This document shows positions 36,637 to 46,992 of a DNA stretch of 64,000 bases, one piece after another (position 1 is the stretch's first letter; each line of letters begins with the position of its first letter). The stretch lies in the NCBI GenBank assembly GCA_031308135.1, contig JAHLJT010009419.1, positions 32,552,863 through 32,616,862 of the forward strand, written 5' to 3'. Made by a program: the position numbers and the translations under genes. The notes under the pieces were generated by a model. That model searched no databases. It was not told the origin of the DNA and saw only the letters and a program-made list of their open reading frames with translations. The stretch comes from Acheta domesticus. Taxonomy: Eukaryota; Arthropoda; Insecta; Orthoptera; Gryllidae.

Positions 36637-36799
36637 GTGAACTTCGGAGACGTGCGCATCTCGAAGACGTTCGAGTACCCGCGCCCGCAGAAGATCGACG
36701 CCCTCAGCGGCGTGCACGGCGTCTCCTCCGAGAACATCGTGGTGGTGGACGCGCAGACGCTGCTCATCCCGTCCTTCAGCTACGACGGCGAGGCGCCCG
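36637..36799 (+). CDS. Skeletor: Skeletor exon d (DM13 linker and start of second DM13 domain)
   Basis: A 163-bp exon with acceptor GTGTTGCAG and donor CCCG|GTGCGT, phase 0 in and phase 1 out. It encodes VNFGDVRISKTFEYPRPQ (closing strand of DM13-1 and a linker), then KIDALSGVHGVSSENIVV, VDAQTLLIPSFSYDGEAP (opening half of DM13-2). V-D-A-Q-T-L and F-S-Y-D-G-E-A-P repeat the motifs of exon a, and the exon ends at the same place in the domain and in the same phase as exon a. Fifty-three of 54 codons end in G or C. The donor is followed within about 35 bp by a polypyrimidine tract of roughly 430 bp. Open-frame continuation past 36799 is intronic. Confidence 0.95.
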
Positions 36800-36830
36800 G
36801 TGCGTGGCGCCGCTTGTTCATTTCAGCGTT

Positions 36831-37265
36831 TCTGCCTTCTCTTCTTTCTTCTTCTTCCTCTTTCTTCCTTCTCTTTTTTCCCTATTTCTCTTCTTTCTTT
36901 TTCTCTCACTTCCTTCTACCACCTTCTTCCTCTTTCTCCTATTCTTTGATTTCCACTTTCTTCATCCTTAATTCTCTTTCTCTTTCTTTCTTCTTTATCC
37001 TCCCTCTCTTTTTCCTCTTTCTCTTACTTCGTTTCCTCTCACTTCTTCTTCCACTGTTCTTCCTCTTATTTGATTTCCTCTCCCCCCTTATTTCTCTTTC
37101 TCTCCTTTCTTCACTTTTCTTCCTTCTTTTCTTCCTTCTCTTTTTCCTCTCACTCTCTTTCCTCTCACTTCTTCTACCCCTTCTTCTTCACTTCTTTCTT
37201 TGATTTCTTCTTTCTTCATCCTTATTTCTCTTTCTTTTCTTTTTTCCTTTTTCTTCCTTCTGCCC
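36831..37265. repeat. Long polypyrimidine (CTTT/CTTC)n tract
   Basis: About 430 bp of almost pure C/T on the plus strand, starting about 30 bp after the exon d donor. Frames rich in Phe/Ser/Leu read into it from the exon but are not coding. Confidence 0.95.
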
Positions 37266-37948
37266 TTTCCGATATCAATATTTCAACAAAATAGTGAAAT
37301 TTATTACCGAATTGAAATTTACTTGAAAAATAAAAAAGGACTAATTTCTGCTTAAAATTTGCTACAAGAAACGACCAAACTTGTCAATGAAATAAAAAAA
37401 ATAGAGAATCATTTAAACAAACTAAAAAATTCAAAAAAACTAAAATAAATCCACTCAAAAAGATAGCCCCGCCATTCCCCTTCTAATGCAATGCGTGTCT
37501 GTTTGTCCTCCAAACTCGAAATGACCAGACAATTCCTGTTTCCACAACAATTCAAGGTGTTTCCAACAATATAAGTTTTTAACATTGAACATCTCCCAGA
37601 ATTGCAGGCATTCTAGCGGGGTCTACATAATTTATTGTGGGCCCTGAGTTCAACGTTGACACAAACGGTCATTGATTAAATTTAATTTTTAACATTCAAG
37701 TATATGAGGTACACGGTACGTCTCTAGAAGAATTCTGGGTTTCTTGTACTGACCATTATACTTAATACTCCATTACAACTGTTTCACTCACCGAAATGTT
37801 GTTCACCAAAACTGACTTTTGGATTAAACCACCAGTGATGATTGAGGAGGAATTTGGTCCTGCGAGGGGGGCGGGGTAGGCACGTGAAAATCCCTCCAAT
37901 ATACCACATACCCTCTTTTTCTGACGTGGTGTGTGCGTGTGTGCGCAG
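37266..37948. other. Skeletor: Skeletor intron d-e, remainder
   Basis: AT-rich sequence ending in a TG-rich acceptor (GTGTGTGCGCAG) of exon e. No other feature seen. Confidence 0.7.
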
Positions 37949-38208
37949 ACGCCAAGTTCTGGGTGGGGCGCGGCGCGAAGCCCAGCCCGCAGGGCGTGCG
38001 CGTGCCCGACGAGAACGGCAAGGAGAACCCGCTGCGGCGCTACGACCGCAAGACCATCGTGCTCACGCTGCCGGGCGACCTCACCGTCTACGACATCGGC
38101 CACTTCGGCGTGTGGTGCGAGGCCTTCACCGTCGACTTCGGCCACGTGCGCGTGCCGCGCGCCCTCAACGTGCCGCCCTCGCTCAAGATGCTCGGCGTCT
38201 CCCCTCAG
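37949..38208 (+). CDS. Skeletor: Skeletor exon e (second DM13 domain); donor shared by two isoforms
   Basis: A 260-bp exon with acceptor GTGTGCGCAG and donor CCTCAG|GTACGC. The first two bases complete an Asp codon. It encodes DAKFWVGRGAKPSPQGVRVP, DENGKENPLRRYDRKTIV, LTLPGDLTVYDIGHFGVW, CEAFTVDFGHVRVPRALNVP and PSLKMLGVSPQ. This completes DM13-2 (A-K-F-W-V-G, L-R-x-Y, I-V-L-T-L-P, G-V-W-C) and the linker towards DOMON. It ends on a codon boundary after Gln. Two downstream acceptors, at 43061 and 52975, are also phase 0, so this donor is the branch point for alternative 3' ends. A foldback MITE lies about 104 bp downstream. Part of the preceding intron is purine/pyrimidine biased. Confidence 0.96.
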
Positions 38209-38312
38209 GTACGCCTTCCCCCTCTCCCCCTCCCCGCCCCGAGATCCGACAACAACTCCGTTCCACTCCTGCGGATGGCCCCTTCACGTTCGCGGAATGG
38301 CTCCGTGGCGTC

Positions 38313-38604
38313 CACGGTGTAAGATGTATAGGTGTGTCAACTAGCCGCCTTTCGGACAAAATTTTTGAAGCCAGTTTGAGGCTAGTTCCTCGCTTATCCG
38401 TACGGTCGAGTTGGGCATTCATGATGGCGTCTCGCGATTTAGTGGCTTCCACCAGAGGTTACAAAGCTATTAAATGGATCACCATCTTGTCCCAAAATGC
38501 CCAAGTCGTTCGCAGCGCTTACATAGCGAGAACTGTGAGAACTAGCCTCACATTAGCTTCAGTTTTAGACCGGGAGTGAACCCACCTATATCTCTTACAC
38601 CGTG
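38313..38604. mobile_element. Foldback MITE with long inverted repeats and a 7-8 bp target duplication
   Basis: The left end CACGGTGTAAGATGTATAGG and the complement of the right end, CACGGTGTAAGAGATATAGG, begin inverted repeats of roughly 75 bp (GTTTGAGGCTAGTTCCTCGC on the left pairs with GTGAGAACTAGCCTCAC on the right). TGGCGTC flanks both sides (38306-38312 and 38605-38611). An 8-bp duplication would suit hAT- or Merlin-like transposases, but the TIR alone does not settle the superfamily. It sits about 104 bp after the branch-point donor of exon e. Confidence 0.85.
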
Positions 38605-38729
38605 TGGCGTCCGAGGAAAAGATTCGTTTGCACGGGACTCGGATGAAAACGTATTTAGGGCGAATCGAAAGCAATCGGCTGGGACGCGCTTATCCAATCG
38701 GGAGCTTCGTTACAAATGCAGCTACTTGA

Positions 38730-38899
38730 CTGTCCGAGAAATACCGCATTCCTGGGCACAGGTGCCAACGTTTCGGTCGCCATTACGTGACCTTCTAAGG
38801 GTGAAATGCCATCAGGATGCATTTCGTCCTGAGAAAGGGTCGCGGAATGGCGGCCGAAACCTTGGCACCTGTACTTAGGACGCGGCGTCTCCCGGACAG
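38730..38899. repeat. Foldback repeat, family P, copy 2 (about 80-bp arms)
   Basis: The left arm 38730-38810 (CTGTCCGAG..., GGCACAGGTGCCAACGTTTC, GGTCGCCATTACGTGACC) is complementary, with scattered mismatches, to the right arm 38819-38899 (GGTCGCGGAATGGCGGCCGA, AACCTTGGCACCTGTACTTA, CCCGGACAG). The loop is under 10 bp. The motif C-C-G-A-A-A-C followed by GGCACCTGT recurs in the copies near 23122-23525. Resemblance to the terminal region of Penelope-like elements is a guess from memory. Confidence 0.75.
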
Positions 38900-39857
38900 C
38901 CAATTAACTACTGATTCCGGTCGCGGAAGCCTAAGCTTTCGTTACAAATGAATTTTTTGACACTGAAGCTCCATATTTGAAATATTGAGTACCAGTTGAT
39001 TATATTTGATTGGCACTAGTTTTTAAGCGGCGTGTTACATTTCGAAATTCATTTAAATCTTTTCATTATCTGAAATTGTGACGGTCATTAAACATTAACT
39101 ATTTATATCACTGTTTTGTTACTTTCTTTGGGTTCTTTCTCTTTTGCACAAAGACTCTGGTAAAGGGCAAAAAATAAGAATTTGTTTTCGTAGCTTTTCG
39201 GAATCCGTGTTCTATTTCAATAAAAGTTATATTGGCAGTCTCAAAAAAATTGATATTTATTTTATATCCCGTTTAAACTAGGTTAAAAATAGTTTCATAT
39301 ATTACTATATATTTTAATTCAATATTATATTAATACTGACGTGGATAATTCATAAGTTGATTTGTTAGGAAGGTCCATACGTCTCCCCGTAAATTTTAGT
39401 GTTAAAACGTGAAGAGGCCATAATAAATGTGCAAATATTTCCTCACTTAGATTGAAACTCTGTTTAAGCACCTTTGTGTTACAGTACTTCTGGATAAAAA
39501 ACCGCAGGGTACATATTTTTAAATAACTTGCCATCAGTTTACCTGAAACAATCATGAAAATAATTCTAAAATATCTGTAGGTACAACTTAAATGAAGGTA
39601 CAACTTAAATGTTACAATATATATTTTGGGTTAATTTACCAAGTTATTTAAATGAGTCCTACCAAAAAATACTTAAAAAATCATAATCTACTTGTAAGGA
39701 ATTACTATAAATGATTCCAAATGCGGTTTTCTATTCAGAATCGTGTTCTACGATGGATTCCAAAAGCAATGGCAAAAACATGAAAATCTTTGAAATATTC
39801 ACTAATAGTGTATGTTTAAATTTTAAACATACTTAATTTTTCTCTAGAAAACTTATG

Positions 39858-39858
<1 letters not shown>

Positions 39859-39904
<46 letters not shown>
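39859..39904. repeat. (TA)n microsatellite
   Basis: About 23 uninterrupted TA dinucleotides in intronic sequence. Confidence 0.97.
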
Positions 39905-39908
<4 letters not shown>

Positions 39909-42051
39909 TCTGAAGTTTCTGCTCAGTTGATGGAATGTCATTTCCTTTGGAAAAATCGTAGTCTTACGGTAATTTGTAGCTTACTTGCTGCATCGGAAAT
40001 GGTGGTGGGATTCCTTACTCCAAGACAATCTTGAACCCTTTTCACGACAGACTGGAAAGGTAGAGGTGACACGGGATATAACCATATTACGTCACATTAG
40101 AAGCATGACAAGACCGAAAATAAATGTGCTTGACATTAACGACTTAACGGATTAAAATTTGATGTTAAAATGTTAATTACATGAAATAATTTAAATAATA
40201 ACAACTTAAAAAATATAATACAAGTGTGATCAAATTTAACCGGATTAACTATCGGCTAATAGATAAATTTATTCATGGAATCGTTAATCGTAGTAACAGA
40301 AGATTGTTTTTCTAAAAAAAGAGATTCTTTAACAGTACATAAATATAACAATAGAATTTACATATTTAAAATAGTTGTTAAAATTACTAAGCAGGTAAAT
40401 TCTATGTATTAAGGTAAGAAACACTTTTAATTATGTGTTGGTGATGGAAAATTCTTAAATTGTCACACTAAAGGTGAAAGGAAGGAATGCTACTAGAAGA
40501 ATATTGATGTGTGCATGAACAAAGCACGTTGGTTTATGGGATGTTATACACTTATTCACTTTTGCACTAATTTTCTGAGATGAGAAGTGTGGTATCAGCG
40601 ACACTAATAAAAATGATTTCTGATGCTGTAAGTCAGTAATCATGATACACATCGACAAATTATTGTAGGTAAAGAAAGTTTATTTTAATTTTCATCTTCA
40701 TTTGGAATGTGAATTGATTAACATTACATTTTCTTTAGTGAATTTAATTAAAGAGAATAAAATATCATTGTATCTCTAAATGTCTAGAATCAAGAAGAAA
40801 CAATATAAAAAAATGTGTGTCGAAATATCTTATGTAACAAGCATTTCGTCGAGAAAGAGGGAAGCAATAGTTTTCAACCAGGAAACTAGCAGTTATAAAA
40901 AACCTCAAGCTTCTGATAAAGTTACATCTGAGGAGAAGTACTCCCAAGAAAAGTCGAGTCACCTGACAAGTAGAAAGCATGCTACACCTGTTCGAGAAGA
41001 GAATTGAGAAACCATCTCAAGACTTACAAGCATCGCAGCGCCACACACACTCGTTCTGACGCTCAATGCTGGACTCCGAGAAATCTCAAACAGAATTGAG
41101 GCAAGACGTCGAGAAAATCAGCATTGTACTTCCGCTATACTCTTCATTTTCTGGCTTTGAAGACCAATGCAAATATGCCTGAGAGCAGACTAGCCCACAG
41201 AACGGCTGAATTGTCTGTGTGAACCTAACCTCTTGCGCATAACCTCGTGAACAAATCCAACACTTTATTTCAAAGTAACCTCTCTCATCTGAACCTTTTG
41301 TATCAACTTTCTGCTGCGCATTGCTTGAAACATTTCTCTTCCGATCTATTATCATGAGTGTGCCGACCACACGAAATGAATCTCTTTCACAATCTTTTCA
41401 CTATGTCAATGTTTGCCTATTAACCCGGTCGCAGAATGCTAGCAAAGCTATCCTCCGCTGCTACTGTGTTTTCTCTTTGGATAGAATTAGAGACCTACTC
41501 TACTCCGAGGTACCAGTTTCTCGACATATGTCTCAGGACAGGGGTGCCAAATTTGCCAGTCGTACTAATTACAAAGAATGTTTAAGAATAATTTTATTCA
41601 TTTGCCTCCAAACGTCTTTAAGGAAGACTTAAATTTGCATGATAGTATTACGAAACTAGATTGAAACAAAGAATAGAATTATTGAATACGCAATACTGTC
41701 AACTCAATATTTCATTTTCTAGACAGTGCAATTTGTTTATTAATTTAGTATCCAAATTGCTTATGAATATATAAATTATCGTTAAATTATCAGTAGTATT
41801 AAATTTCTGTTTCAATTTAATGTCTAATTATCTACAAGTCATAAGCTATAATATCATACACACAAACTCGAAACAGAATAATTTACCCATTCACTCTGAT
41901 TTAAAATAAGGTTCCACTAGTTTCTCTAGCCACGTGATATGCCCAGATCAACTTGTTGACACTACATTTGAAACACCCAGCAATAATAAACTGCTCGTTG
42001 AGAGAACACCTCACGGAGCATGACGTGGGACCCGAAAAGTCTTGGCACCCC

Positions 42052-42113
42052 TGCCCGCTCGAGGTCGGAGGTTTCCGTTTCGGCCACTTTCGAAACCTCT
42101 TTCGTAGCGGGCA
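42052..42113. repeat. Short imperfect hairpin
   Basis: TGCCCGCTCGAGGTCGGAGG at the left pairs imperfectly with CCTCTTTCGTAGCGGGCA at the right; GGTTTC and GAAACC also pair. The arms are about 24 bp in a locally GC-rich patch. Confidence 0.6.
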
Positions 42114-43060
42114 AGTAACACGCCCCGAACAGCCGACGGGCTAGTCCAAGTGCCGACAACAATGCGACCGCTATCCCTTATGATATAGGCGACAAGGACA
42201 AACAGACACAACTATCACGAACCGAATTAATGACTACACTTTTACTCCTCTCTACCGTCCTTCACGTGAGACAGGCTCCGTTCTCTTCATTGTTCTACTT
42301 TCACCATTGCCAACGACTACCGGCAGCTGGGCAAGAGGAAAACAAATATCGTATTCAGAGATCACAATCTCAGATTAACTCGCTGGTCATTTTAGTCGTT
42401 AAAAGTCAATTTCTTGTTATGAGAGTAATTAATTCAATTCATCTACAATATCACATTCTGAAAAGTCACATTCTGTTAACTCTCAATTTCAAAGTTTTAA
42501 AGCCCATCAGTTTCGTTTTCAAAATAATATTTTCCTATTAAAATTAAATAAACCTTTCAGAAGTGTTTTTCTGCAAAGATCCAGTTTAAATTATACAAAT
42601 AGTTTAAGAATGTTCAGAATGCTTTATCATCAAAATTTTACTCTCATTTAAAACTAAAAATATTTCTCTCAAAATCTAACATTTTAAAAATATTTTCAAA
42701 AATTTATAAAATCTACCCAAAGCTGCTTGGTTAGTTGAACTAACCAATATAATCGTTCACGAACCTAACTCACGGTTGAAAACTGTAATCAGAAGTCACT
42801 CCGAACATCCCTATTCCACTTGTTTTCTTTATAACTCTCTACAAAATAATTTCTCAATCAAAGTGAAAACAGTTTCATCCCGATGTCGTCGTAATTTTCT
42901 TCCCAAGGAAACTTTCGGACGGGAGATAATACATACCACTTTCCATATCAAGACGAAGCTGACGTCGGACATATCTCTACAGACTTTTTCCCCTCAGTCA
43001 TCGACAGAGTACATTGAGCAACACTTTTATCTTGTTGTGTCTTTTTTCTGTTTGTTACAG

Positions 43061-43645
43061 AAAACACCTCGCTCTCTTCAACAATACCAACAACCATACC
43101 AACAACAGCTCGCACAGCAACAATACCAACAAAACACGTTCAACGACGCTCGTTACCAACAATCGAATTTCGACAACCGCGGCCGGGGCTTCAATCGGTT
43201 CGACGCGGCACCCACAAACACGTTCTACCGCGACGAAAGCGCTCCCAACAACTTCAATCGGCAAGCGCAGCAGAACCTCCGCGCTACCACCTACCGCCCA
43301 CCCACCCCGTACCGCGCGCAGGCCCGCTCCGCCAACGGCGGCGGCGGCGGGAATGCGAACGTCCAGCTCATCCCGTCCATTTCGGTGCCCTTGGACTCGT
43401 ACTACGAGCAGCAGGCGTCGCAGCCGCAGCAGCAGCGACTAGGCTTCGATTCTTTCGCGCGCAGGGCCCAACAGCAGCAGCAGCAACAGCCGCAGCTGCA
43501 GCAGCGCTACGATAGTTTCGTTGACGAGGCCGTCGACCCGTCCGCCCACCAGTTCACGCGCACGAACCCCCGGCGAGTGCCTTTGGCGCCGCGGTCCTTT
43601 GACGCACCGCGCGCCCCGCGCGCATACGAGCCCTACCATTACTAA
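43061..43645 (+). CDS. Skeletor: Skeletor alternative terminal exon, Gln-rich C-terminus
   Basis: The acceptor is TGTTTGTTACAG and the exon is phase 0, matching the donor at 38208. It encodes 194 residues ending in TAA at 43643-43645. It begins KTPRSLQQYQQPYQQQ, is rich in Gln, Asn and Arg, carries RAQARSANGGGGGNANVQ near the middle and several CAG/CAA runs (for example QQQQQQPQLQQ near 43468), and ends PRAPRAYEPYHY. There is no recognised fold, transmembrane segment or DOMON sequence, so it looks like a disordered tail. Splicing 38208 to 43061 would give a short isoform with two DM13 domains and no DOMON. The open frame extends upstream to 42776, but that part is AT-rich and lies before a good acceptor, so I treat it as intronic. 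Drosophila Skeletor is known to make several isoforms; which one this matches was not checked. Confidence 0.8.
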   Translation, partial: KTPRSLQQYQQPYQQQLAQQQYQQNTFNDARYQQSNFDNRGRGFNRFDAAPTNTFYRDESAPNNFNRQAQQNLRATTYRPPTPYRAQARSANGGGGGNANVQLIPSISVPLDSYYEQQASQPQQQRLGFDSFARRAQQQQQQQPQLQQRYDSFVDEAVDPSAHQFTRTNPRRVPLAPRSFDAPRAPRAYEPYHY

Positions 43646-43740
43646 GCGTCGGTCGAAGGGCCCCCGGAGGGAGCAGTGTCCAGGGTATATTGTCCGATTT
43701 ATGTAGAGTGATATTATTGGCCTACCATCAGCCGGGAGGA

Positions 43741-43806
43741 GGTTATTCAATCGGGAGTTTCAATACCAAAAAATAACGACGTAACGAAGCTTCCGATTGG
43801 ATAACC
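43741..43806. repeat. Hairpin 95 bp after the alternative stop codon
   Basis: GGTTATTCAATCGGGAGTTT (from 43741) and the complement of 43786-43806 (GGTTATCCAATCGGAAGCTT) match at 18 of 21 positions. It lies in the presumed 3' UTR of the short isoform. The right arm shares 22 of 23 bases with 38691-38713. Confidence 0.8.
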
Positions 43807-46800
43807 TTGTCCAGCTGACCATACGTCAAAAGTTACCTTTTTAAATGGAAGAATAGCGGTCCCCCGCAAAATGTAGCTGCCGTATACAACTCTCTGACAA
43901 TCCGGTAATCTCATAAACTGTTCCAACTCGCATTTTGTTAAATGTACGAAGATCAACAATTTCATATCAGTAAGATCATCTCGAATCTGCAAACCTCTTC
44001 GTCATGAAAAGCTATACATAAACTGAAGTCGCCCTCATCGGCGTAAATCTGCTGAACAACTTTTACTAATATTTTGTCACAAAACTATTCAAAAATTAAA
44101 ACTTTGTTATCACCCCATCGTCATTTGTAACGGAATGCGAGCCAAAACAAAAACCACGATCCTAGATCCAGAGAACTGAATTGAACGATGAATTAAACGT
44201 ACGAGTCGAGCGTAGTAATCATTATCTCTTTCTGACACGCGTCAGCTCAACTTGTTTACGTTCGGTTCTTCTTGCGTCTCGCGAAATCCGAGGGCAGCAT
44301 TTTTCCGACGTCGGGCACTCCCAACTTCTCTCTCTCGGCCGCTCTTCGCCGCACAAGAACGACTTGGTCCGCGACGGGCAGACGAGCACGGTGGAAAAAC
44401 GAGCAGTTACGAACGGTTGAAGAAATTGGATCAGTAGATCATTCTTTCCGCTCCCTGAACAGTTCCGTTTTTTTTATTTCGGCTATCAGCCTCTTGCCTT
44501 TCGCACCACATCATGAGCTCGTAACCATCACACAGACTGTTCTAATACCCACAAATTATAAGAAATACGCCATTGAGACATGACTTTACCCTGCGAAATT
44601 TCTAGAACTGTGTATGTATTGAGAAAACCATTATCACGTTCAAATTGACATATCTATTCAAAAAGTTCAGATCAAATTCAGTATCTGAATTCTAGAACTC
44701 ATGATCATAAATTCAGATGAACCGACCTAATAACTTTCTTTTACGGAATCCCCATTTTTTTGTTCATCTAACGCTTTCATGCAATGGAGAATGATATAAA
44801 AAAAATTGTATTCGACCGGTGCCAATGTTACCATCTAAATTTTCATTCGAAATATTTAAACTATTTATTAAATTATTTATTTTAAATTCATTTAAACAAT
44901 ATAAAATATTGTTTTACTTGTGAAAAAATAACACAGAAAGTGATATTTTCCCACAGGTATAAAACTTCGCAGTTATAGTAAGTGTTAGAATAATATTAAA
45001 AATAATTACTACAATAATACCCTAAAATCATGTCCCAAAGGAGACATTGATGAAATGTTGTAAATAGAGTAACACTCAAAACCATGCACGGACGATGTGT
45101 CGAGGACTATTGGAGATCGTGTGAATAGAGGCTACTTATCAACTAACTGAACGTTTTCCAATCCTCTGCAAGTAGCGAGCGAGACTTAAAAAATGGAACG
45201 TGTGACATCAAGTTTCCCTCGAATTTTCTGGCTGGACCTCGTTTTCATATTGAAAAGATCCATGTACAATTTTCATTCAAACAATTCAACAACGAAAACG
45301 TATGCAAATTACGCTCGTAAGGCCATTTTCATCTGGCCTGTCGCCTAGAATATGTGCAGAAACTTCATCTGTCAACGGTTTACATATGTGCACTGACAGA
45401 AATTCAGTGCATAAATATGCTCCTCTGAAATGTGTATGTAAGCATATCGAATGTTTTCCTACCCTTAACTTTTTTATAAAAAAATGTCTTGTGTATCTAT
45501 CTTGTACAAATAAATTTTTTATCAATATACTTGTTCATTGCTTTTAAACACTGATATGACGATGAAAGTTGCTTTCTTTCAGATATATTTTCGGACATTC
45601 TCTGATGCGCATCGTTCCAAATGTCGACAAATAGTTCAAAGAAGTGTGAAAGCAGTCAGAAGAACAGAGATGAAGATCAAAAGCACAGGGCAGCGATCAA
45701 ATGAATAAAAGCAATAACAAACGAATAAAAGCAATTACAAACAAATCAGAAAAGTGGCTACAATGTCAAGTGAAAACTTTATAGAACAATGGATCGTAAA
45801 GTGAAGTTAAGGTCCTACGTGAAGTTCCATTTTCTAAAATAATAAGATATCGTCTTTCTGCACAGAGAATTGAAGACGTTAACTCCATTTTTACACCCAA
45901 AGGTTCGCTTTTCAATGCCAGACCAACAACTGCATCCTGCTATCAAAATTTTCGTTATTTTACTATGGCAGAAAAATCAGAACAATTAAATAGAAACGAT
46001 TCCATTTTTGTTTTGTGGGTTAATTTATTAGGAACGATGCAATACTGGCAAAAACAAGAAAAAATAGGAATTTGCTTTTAATAAATACAGATTAAATTAA
46101 TTATTGACAATAATATTTACTGCACTGAAATAAACTGTTTTATATAACACTCTTTTAAAAAATTGAATACATTTCAAATGAATAGACATTTTTCTCTGTC
46201 AGAGATTCTCCAGATTGTCTTGATTACCTAAAATAACACATGCATGGTTCATCTCACCAGAACTGCAAACTTTCGTTCTCTGAACATGAAACCGGAGTCG
46301 CAGGACACTCGTAATTAAATTGTAGATTGAATGGAGGCCTAGCAGCTTCTCCGGCTCCAGTCAATGAAACCCCCTAGAAATTATAACTATTTCTAGTTTC
46401 AAATTAGTAAAAACTGTTTGTCTGTGCGACATCGGCCTATACCGAGGGGGGGGGGCTGGAACTCCAACACCCTTCCTGTTGTTCCTCTGTTTGTTAGTAA
46501 GTGCCGTACGCCTGAGCAGCGACCAGAGAGGATACTTCCACTTCATGTCCTCCCTTTTTCTGAACAAATATTTGCAGTGGCTGTTTGCCTTTCTCTTCCG
46601 CTCTATGGAGTAAGGCGGGGTTATCATTAATTGTGATCATAAATGATGAATGTTTCTGAAATGGAATTCATGCGAGACACAGGTGGTAGGAGATATCAAC
46701 TTTTGCATTGTCTCGTCCGCGGCCCCGTCCACTCGTCACGCCAGTTCCTTCGAACCAAGCATCGCAAGGTGAGAGATCACAACCCTCAGTCAACTTTACT
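43807..46800. other. Skeletor: 3' UTR and intronic sequence of Skeletor
   Basis: The 3' end of the short transcript cannot be fixed. The rest is AT-rich sequence without recognised exons, RNA genes or elements. Confidence 0.45.
44095..44100 (+). promoter_or_regulatory. Possible polyadenylation signal ATTAAA for the short isoform
   Basis: ATTAAA about 450 bp after the stop at 43645, followed by a short TTTGTT stretch. No AATAAA occurs earlier after the stop. Weak evidence on its own. Confidence 0.3.
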
Positions 46801-46814
46801 GTGTATTAATTGTA

Positions 46815-46985
46815 TTCATCCGTCTCGCTAGCGTTGTACTTCAGGGTACCGGATTTCAAATCCCGGTACATCCATCCACGTGCAATTTGCGTTGGTCACT
46901 GAGTCTCCAGCTGGCTTCCTCGGGGTTCTACCATTTCCCTTATTGTCTCTCATTCCACCATTTCACCATCAAATCCTCCATCTAC
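46815..46985 (+). mobile_element. Possible tRNA-derived SINE fragment
   Basis: ACCGGATTTCAAATCCCGGT (near 46848) resembles a B box with stem. It is followed by TTGGTCACTGAGTCTCCAGC and a CATTCCACCATTTCACCATC run typical of SINE bodies. No second copy was found in the window. Confidence 0.4.
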
Positions 46986-46992
46986 CTCAATA

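Larger units (their letters stand above)
38938..43060. other. Skeletor: Skeletor intron between exon e and the alternative terminal exon
   Basis: AT-rich sequence holding a (TA)n microsatellite (39859-39904) and a short hairpin (42052-42113). A frame at 40780-41007 is Lys/Ser-rich and unrecognised. It ends in the acceptor TGTTTGTTACAG. Confidence 0.6.

Noticed and set aside
36800..37203. Continuation of the exon d frame into a Ser/Phe-rich tail
   Set aside because: Donor at 36800 and phase match to 37949. The tail is a polypyrimidine tract.
42776..43060. N-terminal 95 codons of the frame containing the Gln-rich exon
   Set aside because: AT-rich, no homology, and followed by a strong acceptor in the phase expected from exon e.
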